NCBI GenBank assembly: GCA_025464005.1
Contig: JAODBO010000084.1
Span: 1 to 36,296 of the forward strand
Length of the DNA stretch: 36,296 nt
Direction of reading: 5' to 3'
Origin: Acidimicrobiaceae bacterium
GTDB taxonomy: Bacteria; Actinomycetota; Acidimicrobiia; Acidimicrobiales; Bog-793
Positions within the stretch are counted from its first letter, which is position 1, and the number at the start of each line of letters is the position of its first letter. The position numbers and the translations under genes are program-made. Of this stretch, positions 8,645-16,700 are shown piece after piece. The notes beneath the pieces were generated by a model. The model made no database searches. It was not told the DNA's origin and saw only the letters and a list, made by a program, of their open reading frames with translations.

Positions 8645-9976
8645 ATGCGGCGTGACTTCGCCCTGCCCGATGTCGGCGAGGGGCTCGAGGAAGCGACAGT
8701 CGTCGACTGGCTGGTCGCCGAGGGCGACGAGGTCACCCTCAACCAGCCGGTCTGTCTCATCGAGACCGCGAAGGCCGAGGTCGAGCTGCCCTCCCCGTAC
8801 GCGGGGCAGGTGACGGCGCTCATGTGCTCGAGAGGCGACACCCTCCGAGTTGGCGAGACCCTGATGTCGTTCGAGCTGAGCGAGCCCCGAGCGGCGACCG
8901 CCGCCCCTGTGGAAGCCGGCGACGAGAGGCAGCCGCTGCTCGTCGGCTACGGCGTAGAAAAAGACGCGCCCGCCGCCCCGCGCGCCCGCGCCTGGCGACG
9001 GGCGTCCGCGCGTGGCGACGGGGACGCTGTGACCCCGGAGGCTGGCATCAGGTCGGACAGCTCCGAAGGCTTCCCGGCGCGGCCGCTCGCCGCGCCCCCG
9101 GTCCGACGGCTGGCCAAGGACCTCGGGGTGGACCTCTCCAGCGTCTCCGGATCCGGCCCCGACGGCCACGTGCTCCGAGAAGACGTGCGCGCCGCCGCGT
9201 CGCCGTCGAACCCCGGCCCGGGCGCGCCGTACCCGGGGCCATCGGCCGCCGGCCCTGCGGGCACGCCTCGACCGGGCTCGGTCGTCGAGGTCCGGGGGAC
9301 GCGCCTCAAGGTCGCTCAGAAGATGGTGGCATCCCGCTCGACGATCCCCGAGGCGACGTGCGCGGTGTGGGTGGACTTCTCGTCGCTTCTCGCGCTGCAG
9401 GACGCGGTGCGGGCATCGCTGGAGGATCCCGCTGTGTCGTCCACCATCACGCCCTTCTCCATCGTCGTGCGCCTCGCCGTGCTTGCTTTGTGGGCCAACC
9501 CGATCCTCAACTCGAGCTACGACGAGCCCGCGGGTCTCATCCGGGTGCACCCCGGCATCGATCTCGGGATCGCGACGAACACGGCGAAGGGGCTTCTCGT
9601 CCCCGTCCTGCGCCAGGCCCAGGAGCGCACCACGCTCGAGCTCGCCGGTGAGATCTCGCGCCTGACTCAGGCCGCGCGCGAGGGTGGCCTCGCGCCGGAC
9701 GAGCTGAGGGGCTCGACGTTCACGATCTCGAACTTCGGATCCCTCGGGCTGGACGACGGGATCCCGGTGATCAACTACCCCGAAGCTGCCATCCTCGGTG
9801 TCGGCGCGATACGCGAACGCCCCGTCGTCGTGGACGGCCTGCTGGTCGCACGGTCGACGGCCAAGCTCGTCTGCTCTTTCGATCACCGGGTCTGCGACGG
9901 TGCTGAGGCCGGCCGCTTCCTCAGGATGTTGCAGCAGCTGATAGAGGAGCCGGAGCGGGCGCTCTTCCGCGTCTGA
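8645..9976 (+). CDS. bkdC: Dihydrolipoamide acyltransferase, E2 component of branched-chain 2-oxoacid dehydrogenase
   Basis: Transfers the acyl group from the lipoyl arm to CoA. Domains in order: one lipoyl domain (residues 1-80, 'IETAKAEVELP' with lipoyl-Lys43), a Pro/Ala-rich linker, a peripheral subunit-binding domain ('PPVRRLAKDLGVDLSSVSGSG'), a second flexible linker, and the catalytic domain ending in 'FDHRVCDGAEAGRFL', whose His414 and Asp418 form the HRxxDG active-site motif. ATG 8645, right after the E1 beta stop, begins the lipoyl domain. No dihydrolipoamide dehydrogenase (E3) gene follows, so E3 must come from elsewhere, as in mycobacteria. Confidence 0.9.
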   Translation: MRRDFALPDVGEGLEEATVVDWLVAEGDEVTLNQPVCLIETAKAEVELPSPYAGQVTALMCSRGDTLRVGETLMSFELSEPRAATAAPVEAGDERQPLLVGYGVEKDAPAAPRARAWRRASARGDGDAVTPEAGIRSDSSEGFPARPLAAPPVRRLAKDLGVDLSSVSGSGPDGHVLREDVRAAASPSNPGPGAPYPGPSAAGPAGTPRPGSVVEVRGTRLKVAQKMVASRSTIPEATCAVWVDFSSLLALQDAVRASLEDPAVSSTITPFSIVVRLAVLALWANPILNSSYDEPAGLIRVHPGIDLGIATNTAKGLLVPVLRQAQERTTLELAGEISRLTQAAREGGLAPDELRGSTFTISNFGSLGLDDGIPVINYPEAAILGVGAIRERPVVVDGLLVARSTAKLVCSFDHRVCDGAEAGRFLRMLQQLIEEPERALFRV

Positions 9977-10059
9977 CCACGCGCCCTCATGGATCGGGCG
10001 CACAATGGAAAACGGGCGGGAGCGAGGACAGCGGGCGGGAGCAGGGAGAGGAGCCGGCG

Positions 10060-10959
10060 ATGAAGGTGTCGAGGTACTCCCCCGTCGTCGAGGGGGCCGA
10101 CGGGCACGTCCTCGTCGAGCTGGCCGCCGACCATCCGGGCGTGACCGACCAGCGGTACAGGCTGCGACGCAACGAATTGGCCGCGCTCGCCCTCGGATGG
10201 CGTCAAGGCGAGCCGGTCCCGCTCGCCAGCTACCTGCCCGAGGAGCACGAGGTCTGGCACGTCGTCTCGCGCGAGCTCGACGAGCTCCACGAGCGCTATG
10301 CGGTGAACGCCTTCCTCGCGGGCAAGCAGGCGCTCGCGCTCGCCGACGACGAGGTCCCCCAGCTCGACGAGGTGAGCCGGCGGCTCGCCCCGCTCACCGG
10401 ATTCAGCTACCTCCCGGTCGCCGGCCTGGCGCCACTTCGCGACTTCTACGGCTCCTTTCGCGACGGCGTCTTCTGGTCGACGCAGTACCTGCGCCATCCT
10501 TCGGTGCCGCTGTACACGCCGGAGCCCGATCTCATCCACGAGGTCGTCGGCCATGGGAACCAGCTCGCCAACCCGCTGTTCGCGGAGCTCTACAAGCTGA
10601 TGGGAGCGGCCGTGACGCGCGCCGCGGACGAGGCGACGCTGCGACTTTTCTCCCAGGTCTTCTGGTTCACCATGGAGTTCGGCGTCGTCCGCGAAGCCGG
10701 CGAGCTGAAGGCGGTAGGCGCCGGCATCCTGTCGTCGGTCGGCGAGATCCGCGAGTTCCGCCAAGCCGAGGTGCGTCCGGCCGACATCGCCGAGATGGGT
10801 CGGGTCGACTACGACATCACGCGCTTCCAACCGGTGCTCTACGCGTTCGACTCGATGGCACAGCTCGAGGACGAGCTGTCCTTGCTGTTCACGCGCTTCG
10901 AGGGCGACGAAGCCTCGGCACGGGCCGCGGCCGAGCCTGCTACTCGCCCGTCCAGCTGA
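10060..10959 (+). CDS. phhA: Phenylalanine 4-monooxygenase
   Basis: Pterin- and iron-dependent hydroxylation of phenylalanine to tyrosine, feeding the adjacent homogentisate pathway. The 299-residue protein has the size of the monomeric bacterial enzymes, with no regulatory ACT domain. Iron ligands are visible: His160 and His165 in 'PDLIHEVVGH' and Glu206 in 'FWFTMEFG'; 'TGFSYLPVAGLAP' and the C-terminal 'YDITRFQPVLYAFDS' are also typical. A GAGAGGAG Shine-Dalgarno sits 8 nt before ATG 10060. Its last 20 nt overlap the end of the convergent homogentisate dioxygenase gene. Confidence 0.93.
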   Translation: MKVSRYSPVVEGADGHVLVELAADHPGVTDQRYRLRRNELAALALGWRQGEPVPLASYLPEEHEVWHVVSRELDELHERYAVNAFLAGKQALALADDEVPQLDEVSRRLAPLTGFSYLPVAGLAPLRDFYGSFRDGVFWSTQYLRHPSVPLYTPEPDLIHEVVGHGNQLANPLFAELYKLMGAAVTRAADEATLRLFSQVFWFTMEFGVVREAGELKAVGAGILSSVGEIREFRQAEVRPADIAEMGRVDYDITRFQPVLYAFDSMAQLEDELSLLFTRFEGDEASARAAAEPATRPSS

Positions 10960-12100
10960 GAACGTAGGACGTGTCGGCGACCGCACGCGCCGCCTCGCTC
11001 AGCGCGAGCGGCGAGAACGTGTCGATCATCACCGCCGTCTCCTCGGTGCGCTCGACCTCCATCGAGGATTCGACGCTGCCGGGCTGCGGGCCGTGCACGA
11101 AGCCGGCGGGGTGGACGGTGAGCGAGCCCGCCTCTATTCCCGCGCCGCGACGGCTCATGAAATCGCCGCTCACGTAGAACAGCACCTCGTCGGAGTCGAC
11201 ATTGGCGTGGTGATAGGGAACCTTCACCGCCCCCTCGCCGAAATCGAACGGGCGCGGCACGAAGCTGCAGACGACGAACCCCGGACCCTCGAAGCTCTGG
11301 TGCACCGGCGGGGGCTGGTGGACCCGGCCGACGATCGGCTCGAAGTCCCGGATGGAGAACGCATACGGGTAGAGGCAGCCGTCCCAGCCGACGACGTCGA
11401 AGGGATGCCTCGCGTGGACGTGGCGGCTCCATCCCTGCCGGCTCCGCACGAGCACGGGGACCTCGGTCCCCTCGATGAGCAGCGGCCCGGCGGGGTGGCG
11501 AAAGTCCCGCTCGCTGTAGGGCGCCCCCTCGCGTAGCTGACCTTGAGCCGTCAGGTAGCGCTTGGGCACGTCGACGTGGCCTCGCGCCTCGAGCACGAGG
11601 GCGCGCAGCGGGCCTGCACCCTCGTCGAGGACCCAGCGGTGCGTCGTCGAGGCGGGCACCACCGCGTAGTCGCCCTCGCGAACCTCCAGCCGACCGAAGA
11701 CGGACTCGATCGTCGCCCGGCCGGACTGGACGAAGACGAGCTCATCGCCCCGGGCGTCGCGGTACAGCTCGCTTCCCCGATCGGCGGCGACGTAGCTGAT
11801 GACGACGGTGTCGCTGGCGAGGAGCACGGTTCGCGCCGTGACGGGGTCACCGCCGGCGGCGAGCTTCCCGGAGCGCACGTGCCAGGGCTCGAGCGGCAAG
11901 TTCACCAGCAGCGCCGACTCCTCGAGTGCGAAGCGCTCGACAGCGGACAGCGCGCTCGGCGAGTACCGGTGGTAGAGCAGCGACGATGGGCCCGAGAAGC
12001 CCTCCTCGCCCATCAGCTCCTCGCTCATGCGGCGCCCGGCAGGGTCGAGATGAACGGCGTGGCGCTTACGCGGCACGTCGCCGACCGACAGGTACCTCAT
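10940..12100 (-). CDS. hmgA: Homogentisate 1,2-dioxygenase
   Basis: Fe(II)-dependent ring opening of homogentisate to maleylacetoacetate. The 386-residue double-cupin protein starts at ATG 12100, which overlaps the fumarylacetoacetase stop by 4 nt; the longer upstream open frame lacks family similarity. Metal-site region: 'PYHHANVDSDEVLFYVSG' (His297/His298, Glu305) and 'GFVHGPQPG' (His336). 'WDGCLYPYAFSIRDFEPIVGRVHQPPPVHQSF' is strongly family-like. Shorter than the human enzyme, as usual for this bacterial branch. Last gene of the operon; its 3' end overlaps the convergent phenylalanine hydroxylase gene. Confidence 0.92.
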   Translation of the reverse strand: MRYLSVGDVPRKRHAVHLDPAGRRMSEELMGEEGFSGPSSLLYHRYSPSALSAVERFALEESALLVNLPLEPWHVRSGKLAAGGDPVTARTVLLASDTVVISYVAADRGSELYRDARGDELVFVQSGRATIESVFGRLEVREGDYAVVPASTTHRWVLDEGAGPLRALVLEARGHVDVPKRYLTAQGQLREGAPYSERDFRHPAGPLLIEGTEVPVLVRSRQGWSRHVHARHPFDVVGWDGCLYPYAFSIRDFEPIVGRVHQPPPVHQSFEGPGFVVCSFVPRPFDFGEGAVKVPYHHANVDSDEVLFYVSGDFMSRRGAGIEAGSLTVHPAGFVHGPQPGSVESSMEVERTEETAVMIDTFSPLALSEAARAVADTSYVLSWTGE

Positions 12101-13290
12101 CGGACCACCACCTCCTCGGGCCCGGGACGGACCTCTCCCCGGACCTCGCCGAACGACACCCAATCGGAGGTGCCGGGATCGCCGCACCAGCCGCGGATCG
12201 CGACGCAGTCGCCGTCCTCGAGCCACGTGCGCTTCTGCCCGTCCTCGAGCACCAGCATCTCCCGACCCGCGGAGCTCAGCTCCATCAGGCTCCCGGCACT
12301 GCGAGGTGTCGATCCCGAGACCGTCCCGGTGGCGAACAGCTCACCGGTGCGCGTGGCCGCCCCGTTGGCCGTGAGGTGCGCCAGTTGTTGAGCCATCGAC
12401 CAGTAGAGGCCCGCCGTGGTCGTCGAGCTCAGCACTGTCCCGTTGAGGACGAGCTCCAGGCGCACGTCGATTCCGCGCGGCTCGGCCGTGCGCAGGTAGC
12501 GGGCAGGCGGCGGGTCCTGGAGCGGTCCAGGCACACGCCACGGCTCGAGCGCCGAGAGCGGCACCACCCAGGGGGAGATGGACGTGGCGAACGACTTCCC
12601 GAGGAACGGGCCGAGGGGACGGTACTCGAAGGCCTGGACGTCTCGGGCACTCCAGTCGTTGAGGAGAACCGCTCCAAAGACGTGGTCGCCAGCGCGCTCG
12701 GCGGGGATCGGCTCGCCCCTGCGGTTCCCGACGCCGACGACGAAGCCGAGCTCCACCTCGACGTCGAGACAGCGAGTCGGCCCGTAGGTCGGCCCACCGT
12801 CCGAATTGCGGATGCCCGAGGGGCGGGGGACGTCCTCGCCGCTCACGACGACCGTCGCCGAGCGACCGTGATAGGCGATCGGCAGGTGCGTCCACGCCTC
12901 GGGGAGCGGCTCGGTCCCGGGACGAAGCAGACGGCCCATCGCCGTGGCGTGCTCCCTCGAAGCGTAGAAGTCCACGTAGTCCGCTATCTCGACCGGTAAC
13001 ACGAGCCGGACCGCGTCGCGCCGACGGACGGCAGCGGCGGGCAGCTCGGAGAGGCGACGGCGCAACGCCTCGCGGACGCCGGACCAGGCGTCCGGTCCGA
13101 GCGACATGAACGCGTTGAGCGAGCCCGAGGTCCAGACCCGGCGGTCCACGCCGAGGTCACCGGCGAGCTCCAGGTCGATGACGTCGTCCCCGTGGGCGAC
13201 GACGACCCGGCCCCGTTCGTCGACGCCGTAGGGGAGGTTCTCCGGCCCGAAGCCGCCCGTCGCCGGATCGCCGTGACCGGTCTCAGGCAC
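12097..13290 (-). CDS. fahA: Fumarylacetoacetase
   Basis: Hydrolyses 4-fumarylacetoacetate to fumarate and acetoacetate, ending tyrosine degradation. The 397-residue protein keeps the full set of residues known from the mammalian enzyme at identical spacing: Asp107 and His114 ('VDFYASREHA'), Glu178 and Glu180 ('DVEVELGF'), Asp212 ('NDWSARD') and Lys232 ('LGKSFATSISPW'). The GTG at 13290 is chosen because it overlaps the stop of the upstream aminotransferase-DinB gene by 8 nt; the open frame upstream of it belongs to that gene in another frame. Its own stop overlaps the homogentisate dioxygenase ATG. Confidence 0.93.
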   Translation of the reverse strand: MPETGHGDPATGGFGPENLPYGVDERGRVVVAHGDDVIDLELAGDLGVDRRVWTSGSLNAFMSLGPDAWSGVREALRRRLSELPAAAVRRRDAVRLVLPVEIADYVDFYASREHATAMGRLLRPGTEPLPEAWTHLPIAYHGRSATVVVSGEDVPRPSGIRNSDGGPTYGPTRCLDVEVELGFVVGVGNRRGEPIPAERAGDHVFGAVLLNDWSARDVQAFEYRPLGPFLGKSFATSISPWVVPLSALEPWRVPGPLQDPPPARYLRTAEPRGIDVRLELVLNGTVLSSTTTAGLYWSMAQQLAHLTANGAATRTGELFATGTVSGSTPRSAGSLMELSSAGREMLVLEDGQKRTWLEDGDCVAIRGWCGDPGTSDWVSFGEVRGEVRPGPEEVVVR

Positions 13291-14911
13291 CGAGACGCTC
13301 CAGCTGATCGACGTGCTCCTCGAGGTGGCCGACGAGGAACTCCTCGAGGATCGCGTCGACGTCCATCTCGCCGAGGCTGGGGTGGCGCCCCCGGCGCCCG
13401 AAGTCCCGGGCATCCATGCCCGCGAGCTCGGCGCGGAGCCGGTCGATCGAGGCGAGCACCTTGGCGACGTAGGTGGAGAGCTCTGCGCCCCTCGCGTTCG
13501 CCACCGCAGCGCGCCGGGCCGCGTCGGCCTTCGTGCGTCCGAAACCCACAGCCGCTCCCTCTGGCGCATCGAGCACGGCGAGGAGCTCACGGGTCCAGTA
13601 CTCGCCGAGCTCCGCGAGGTGCGCCCAGACCTCGGTATCCTGCCAACGCTCCTCACCGCCGGCGTCGGGATCGGTCAGCCCACTGCGGGGCCCGCCACGC
13701 TCGAGGACCACGAGCCGAGCCTCGACGGCCTCCAGCCGGCCGCTCCATCGATTGACCCTCTGCTGGTGGTCCCCGCACAAGAGCAGCCACGCCTTCGCCA
13801 GCGCTTCGCCGAAGCGCCCGCCGGCCACCTCGGCGAAGCGCTCGAGGAACCGGTCGTTGTCGGGGACGTCCCCGATGGTGACCCGCACGCCCAATCGAGG
13901 GAAGGGTCGGGTCACGACGCCGCGCTCCTCGAGTAGGACGGCGAGCTCGGCCGCGGACTCGCCGGCGGGCAGCCAGACGAAGTTCCCCTCCGGCGCGGGG
14001 ATCCCCCAGCCGAGCGAGGCGAGACCGTGCACGACGCGCGAGCGCTCGCTCACCACTGCCTCGACCCGGGCCCGCAGCTCCTCGGGGGCATCGAGGGAGG
14101 CGAGCGCGCCAAGCTGGGCGAGGCTCGATACGGAAAAAGGGATGAGGATCTTGTCGAGAGCCTCGACGACGGGCGCAGCGGCGAGCGCGTAGCCGATTCG
14201 CGCGCCGGCGAGTCCGTGCGCCTTCGAGAAACTACGCAGCACGACGACGTTCTCGTGGTCGCCGAGGAGCGCGCTGGCCTCGAGGAGGTGCCGTCCGGAG
14301 GCGAACTCGTGGTAGGCCTCGTCGATGACGAGCAGGCAGGACGCTGGCACGAACGCGGCGAGCCTCGCCAGATCCGCTCCGGCGAGCGCCGTCCCCGTCG
14401 GGTTGTTGGGCTGCGCGACCAGCATGAGGCGCGTCCGCTCGTTGAGCGAACCCGCCAGTCGATCGACGTCGAGGCGAAGCCGACGGAGCGGCACCGGGCG
14501 AGCGACGCCTTCGGCGAGAGCAGTGAAGATCGGATAGGCCTCGAAGGAGGGGTCACCGAAGACGACCTCGTCACCGGGCTCGACATAGGCGAGCACGAGC
14601 TGCTGGAGCAGGCCGACGGTCCCCGCACCGACCGCGACGCACGAGGGCTCGATGGCGTGCCGCTCCCCGAGCTTGGCGCGAAGCGCCTGGGCCTTGTGAT
14701 CGGGATACCGGTTGAGATCCGCGATCCCCGCGGCGAGAGCGGCCTCGACCGCGGGCAACGGCCCCCACGCCAGCTCGTTCGACGCGAGCTTGACGGCCTC
14801 GGCGATCCGGTGCTCCTCCATGGCCTGAACCGCCGAACGCCCGGGCCTGTAGGCCGCCATGGCGTCGACGGCTGCTCGCGGCCGGATCCCGGGCACTCCG
14901 ACGAGCGTCAC
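13283..14911 (-). CDS. Aminotransferase (HisC-like, class I/II) fused to a C-terminal DinB-like domain
   Basis: A single uninterrupted 542-residue frame. Residues 1-365 are a fold-type I PLP aminotransferase of the histidinol-phosphate/aromatic type: 'KLASNELAWGPLP', 'QPNNPTG' (to 173), Asp197 in 'VIDEAYHEF', PLP-binding Lys230 in 'SFSKAHGLAGARIGY', and 'VRVTIGDVPDNDRFL', where this family normally ends. Residues about 370-542 look like a DinB/maleylpyruvate-isomerase-type four-helix domain, with His431 ('VWAHLAELGEYW') and 'VGHLEEHVDQL' (His529, His533) making the family's three-histidine metal site. In this operon the first half probably converts tyrosine to 4-hydroxyphenylpyruvate. The second half is a candidate for the otherwise missing maleylacetoacetate isomerase. 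The start is a GTG 13 nt after the dioxygenase stop. Aminotransferase is secure; both specificities are inferred. Confidence 0.88.
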   Translation of the reverse strand: MTLVGVPGIRPRAAVDAMAAYRPGRSAVQAMEEHRIAEAVKLASNELAWGPLPAVEAALAAGIADLNRYPDHKAQALRAKLGERHAIEPSCVAVGAGTVGLLQQLVLAYVEPGDEVVFGDPSFEAYPIFTALAEGVARPVPLRRLRLDVDRLAGSLNERTRLMLVAQPNNPTGTALAGADLARLAAFVPASCLLVIDEAYHEFASGRHLLEASALLGDHENVVVLRSFSKAHGLAGARIGYALAAAPVVEALDKILIPFSVSSLAQLGALASLDAPEELRARVEAVVSERSRVVHGLASLGWGIPAPEGNFVWLPAGESAAELAVLLEERGVVTRPFPRLGVRVTIGDVPDNDRFLERFAEVAGGRFGEALAKAWLLLCGDHQQRVNRWSGRLEAVEARLVVLERGGPRSGLTDPDAGGEERWQDTEVWAHLAELGEYWTRELLAVLDAPEGAAVGFGRTKADAARRAAVANARGAELSTYVAKVLASIDRLRAELAGMDARDFGRRGRHPSLGEMDVDAILEEFLVGHLEEHVDQLERLGA

Positions 14912-14924
14912 GGCGCGACGCTCG

Positions 14925-16058
14925 TCACAGGTTTCCTCGCCGCGCCTGCTCGCGCTCGATCGCCTCGAACAGCGCCTTGAAGTTCCCCTCGCCGAAGCCC
15001 GTGGCGCCCTCCCGCTGGATGATCTCGATGAACACGGTCGGCCGGTCCGTCACCATCTCGCTGAATATCTGCAGGAGGTAGCCCCCGACGTCCTTATCGA
15101 CCTCGATGCCGAGCCGCTCGAGCGTCGACCACGGAAGGTCGAACTCTGCGCAGCGCAGGCGGGCGTCCTCGTAGTAGGTGGGCGGCATATCGAGGAAGCG
15201 GACGCCACGCTCCACCATCGCCGCGACTGCGGTGACGATGCTCGGCGTCGCCAGGGCGATGTGTTGGACGCCCGGACCGCCGAAGGACTCGAGGTACTCG
15301 GTGATCTGGCTCCTGCGCAGCCCGGGAGCTGGCTCGTTGATCGGCATGACGATCCCCGCGCCGTTGTGGACGACGGTCGAGCGGAGCGCCGAGTACTGCG
15401 TCGAGATCTGGTCGGCGCCGAAGTGCCGGAGCACTTCGAAGCCGAGCACCTCCTCGTACCACGCGACCCACTCGTCGAGGCGCCCCTCTTCGACGTTTCC
15501 GACGACATGGTCGATCGACACCAGTCCGACCACACGACCTGCAGCGGTCGGCGGAAGGCGCTCCGCGTCGAATCCCGGCCCCCAGACTCCCGCCCACCTG
15601 GACCGGTCGACGAACACGTGGCGCGTCTCGCCGTAGGTGGCGATCGCCGCAGTCGTCACCGACCCGGACTCCCCGCTCTCGGTCGCCGGCTCGGCGATCA
15701 CCGCCGCGCCCGATCGCTCCGCGAGCTCGAGCGCGCGCGACGCATCGTCGACCCTCCACGCGAGGTTGCGCACGCCGTCCCCGTGGAGGAGGACGTGCCG
15801 GGAGACCTCGGAATCCGACGAGAGCCCAGCGGTGACGACGAAGCGGACGTCACCTTGCGCGAGGACGTAGGACACCCGGTCGCTGCGGCCGGTCTCGGGG
15901 CCTGCGTGCGCCACGATCTCGAAGCCGAAGCCGGAGCACAGCCATGCGGCCATCGCGCGCGCGTCGCCGACCCACCACTCGAGATGGTCCCAGCCGAGCA
16001 ACTGGCTCGCGACGCTTTCCCGGGTGGCTCTCCTCGTGGCGGTCCGCGCAGTCGTCAT
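14925..16058 (-). CDS. hppD: 4-hydroxyphenylpyruvate dioxygenase
   Basis: Fe(II) enzyme converting 4-hydroxyphenylpyruvate to homogentisate. With ATG 16058 the protein has 377 residues in two glyoxalase-like halves. The iron ligands of the family are visible: His184 ('SIDHVVGNV'), His266 ('GVQHIALAT') and Glu345 ('TVFIEIIQREG'); the C-terminal helix 'GFGEGNFKALFEAIEREQ' closes the active site. A GTG ten codons upstream (16088) is also in frame; ATG 16058 is preferred because GGGGGAGG lies upstream of it, though about 14 nt away. First gene of the tyrosine operon, divergent from the Lrp-type regulator. Confidence 0.93.
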   Translation of the reverse strand: MTTARTATRRATRESVASQLLGWDHLEWWVGDARAMAAWLCSGFGFEIVAHAGPETGRSDRVSYVLAQGDVRFVVTAGLSSDSEVSRHVLLHGDGVRNLAWRVDDASRALELAERSGAAVIAEPATESGESGSVTTAAIATYGETRHVFVDRSRWAGVWGPGFDAERLPPTAAGRVVGLVSIDHVVGNVEEGRLDEWVAWYEEVLGFEVLRHFGADQISTQYSALRSTVVHNGAGIVMPINEPAPGLRRSQITEYLESFGGPGVQHIALATPSIVTAVAAMVERGVRFLDMPPTYYEDARLRCAEFDLPWSTLERLGIEVDKDVGGYLLQIFSEMVTDRPTVFIEIIQREGATGFGEGNFKALFEAIEREQARRGNL

Positions 16059-16108
16059 ATCCGAGGCATACGCCTCCCCCGCGAGCACGTCAACAGAGCG
16101 CTACTGCG

Positions 16109-16147
16109 CTGATCGATCAGGTCACCCATCACGCGATAGTCTGATCA
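16109..16147. promoter_or_regulatory. GATC-containing palindromes between hppD and the Lrp-type gene; candidate Lrp operators
   Basis: CTGATCGATCAG (16109-16120) is a perfect 12-nt palindrome, and a second CTGATCA begins 32 nt further on at 16141, about three helical turns, on the same DNA face. The second copy overlaps the expected start of the regulator transcript. Repeated phased sites are typical for octameric Lrp/AsnC proteins; binding itself is inferred. Confidence 0.45.
16135..16140 (+). promoter_or_regulatory. -10-like element of a probably leaderless Lrp-family transcript
   Basis: GATAGT ends 11 nt before GTG 16152 and no Shine-Dalgarno lies in between, so transcription may start at or very near the start codon. 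Confidence 0.35.
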
Positions 16148-16151
16148 CATC

Positions 16152-16661
16152 GTGCAGCAATTCGAGCTCGACGCTATCGACCGGCGCTTGCTCGCGGCGC
16201 TCGCCGCCTCACCTCGCGCCGGGATGCTGGCCATCGCGCGCGACGCCGGTGTGGCGCGCAACACCGCCCAGGCTCACCTCGACAGACTGCTCGCTGCCGG
16301 CGTCGTCACCGGCTTCGGACCGGACATCGACCTGCGCCGAGTCGGCTATGGCGTATCAGCCTTCGTCAGTCTCGAGATCGCGCAAGGCCGCGGCTCCGCC
16401 GTCGACGAGGCGCTCGCGAGCGTGCCCGAGGTGATCGAGGCCTGGATGACGACGGGTCCCTCCGACCTGCTCTGTCGCGTCGTCGCACGGGACAACGACC
16501 ACCTCGGCGAGATCGTGGCCCATATCCTCGAGATCCGCGGGGTCACCCGCACCACGACCTCGCTCCTCTTGTCCACCCGCGTAGCCTCGCGCCTCCTCCA
16601 CCTCGTGACCGCGCAGGAGGCGAAAGGGTCGTCGACCTCGTCGACTCCCGAGGCGAAGTAA
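16152..16661 (+). CDS. Lrp/AsnC family transcriptional regulator
   Basis: A 169-residue regulator with the Lrp layout. The N-terminal winged helix-turn-helix reads 'LDAIDRRLLAALAASPRAGMLAIARDAGVARNTAQAHLDRLLAAGVVTGF' (to about residue 55), followed by an RAM-type ligand/oligomerisation domain ('VSAFVSLEIAQG', 'EVIEAWMTTGPSDLLCRVVARDNDHLGEIV'). It starts with GTG and has no Shine-Dalgarno. Divergent from the tyrosine-degradation operon, so it most likely senses an aromatic amino acid and controls that operon and itself; phased palindromes are present in the gap. The Ser/Thr-rich C terminus is a non-conserved tail. Confidence 0.9.
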   Translation: MQQFELDAIDRRLLAALAASPRAGMLAIARDAGVARNTAQAHLDRLLAAGVVTGFGPDIDLRRVGYGVSAFVSLEIAQGRGSAVDEALASVPEVIEAWMTTGPSDLLCRVVARDNDHLGEIVAHILEIRGVTRTTTSLLLSTRVASRLLHLVTAQEAKGSSTSSTPEAK

Positions 16662-16700
16662 CGCACCTGGGCTCCAGGACCCTGCCTAGGCTCATCCGCG

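Noticed and set aside
9981..10001. GCGCCC/GGGCGC hairpin after bkdC as a terminator
   Set aside because: The stem is only 6 bp with a 9-nt loop and no T-run; too weak to call in DNA of this composition.
13283..13700. A separate DinB-family gene instead of a fusion
   Set aside because: No stop codon or internal ribosome site with a start separates it from the aminotransferase; the frame is continuous, so a fusion is the simplest reading.
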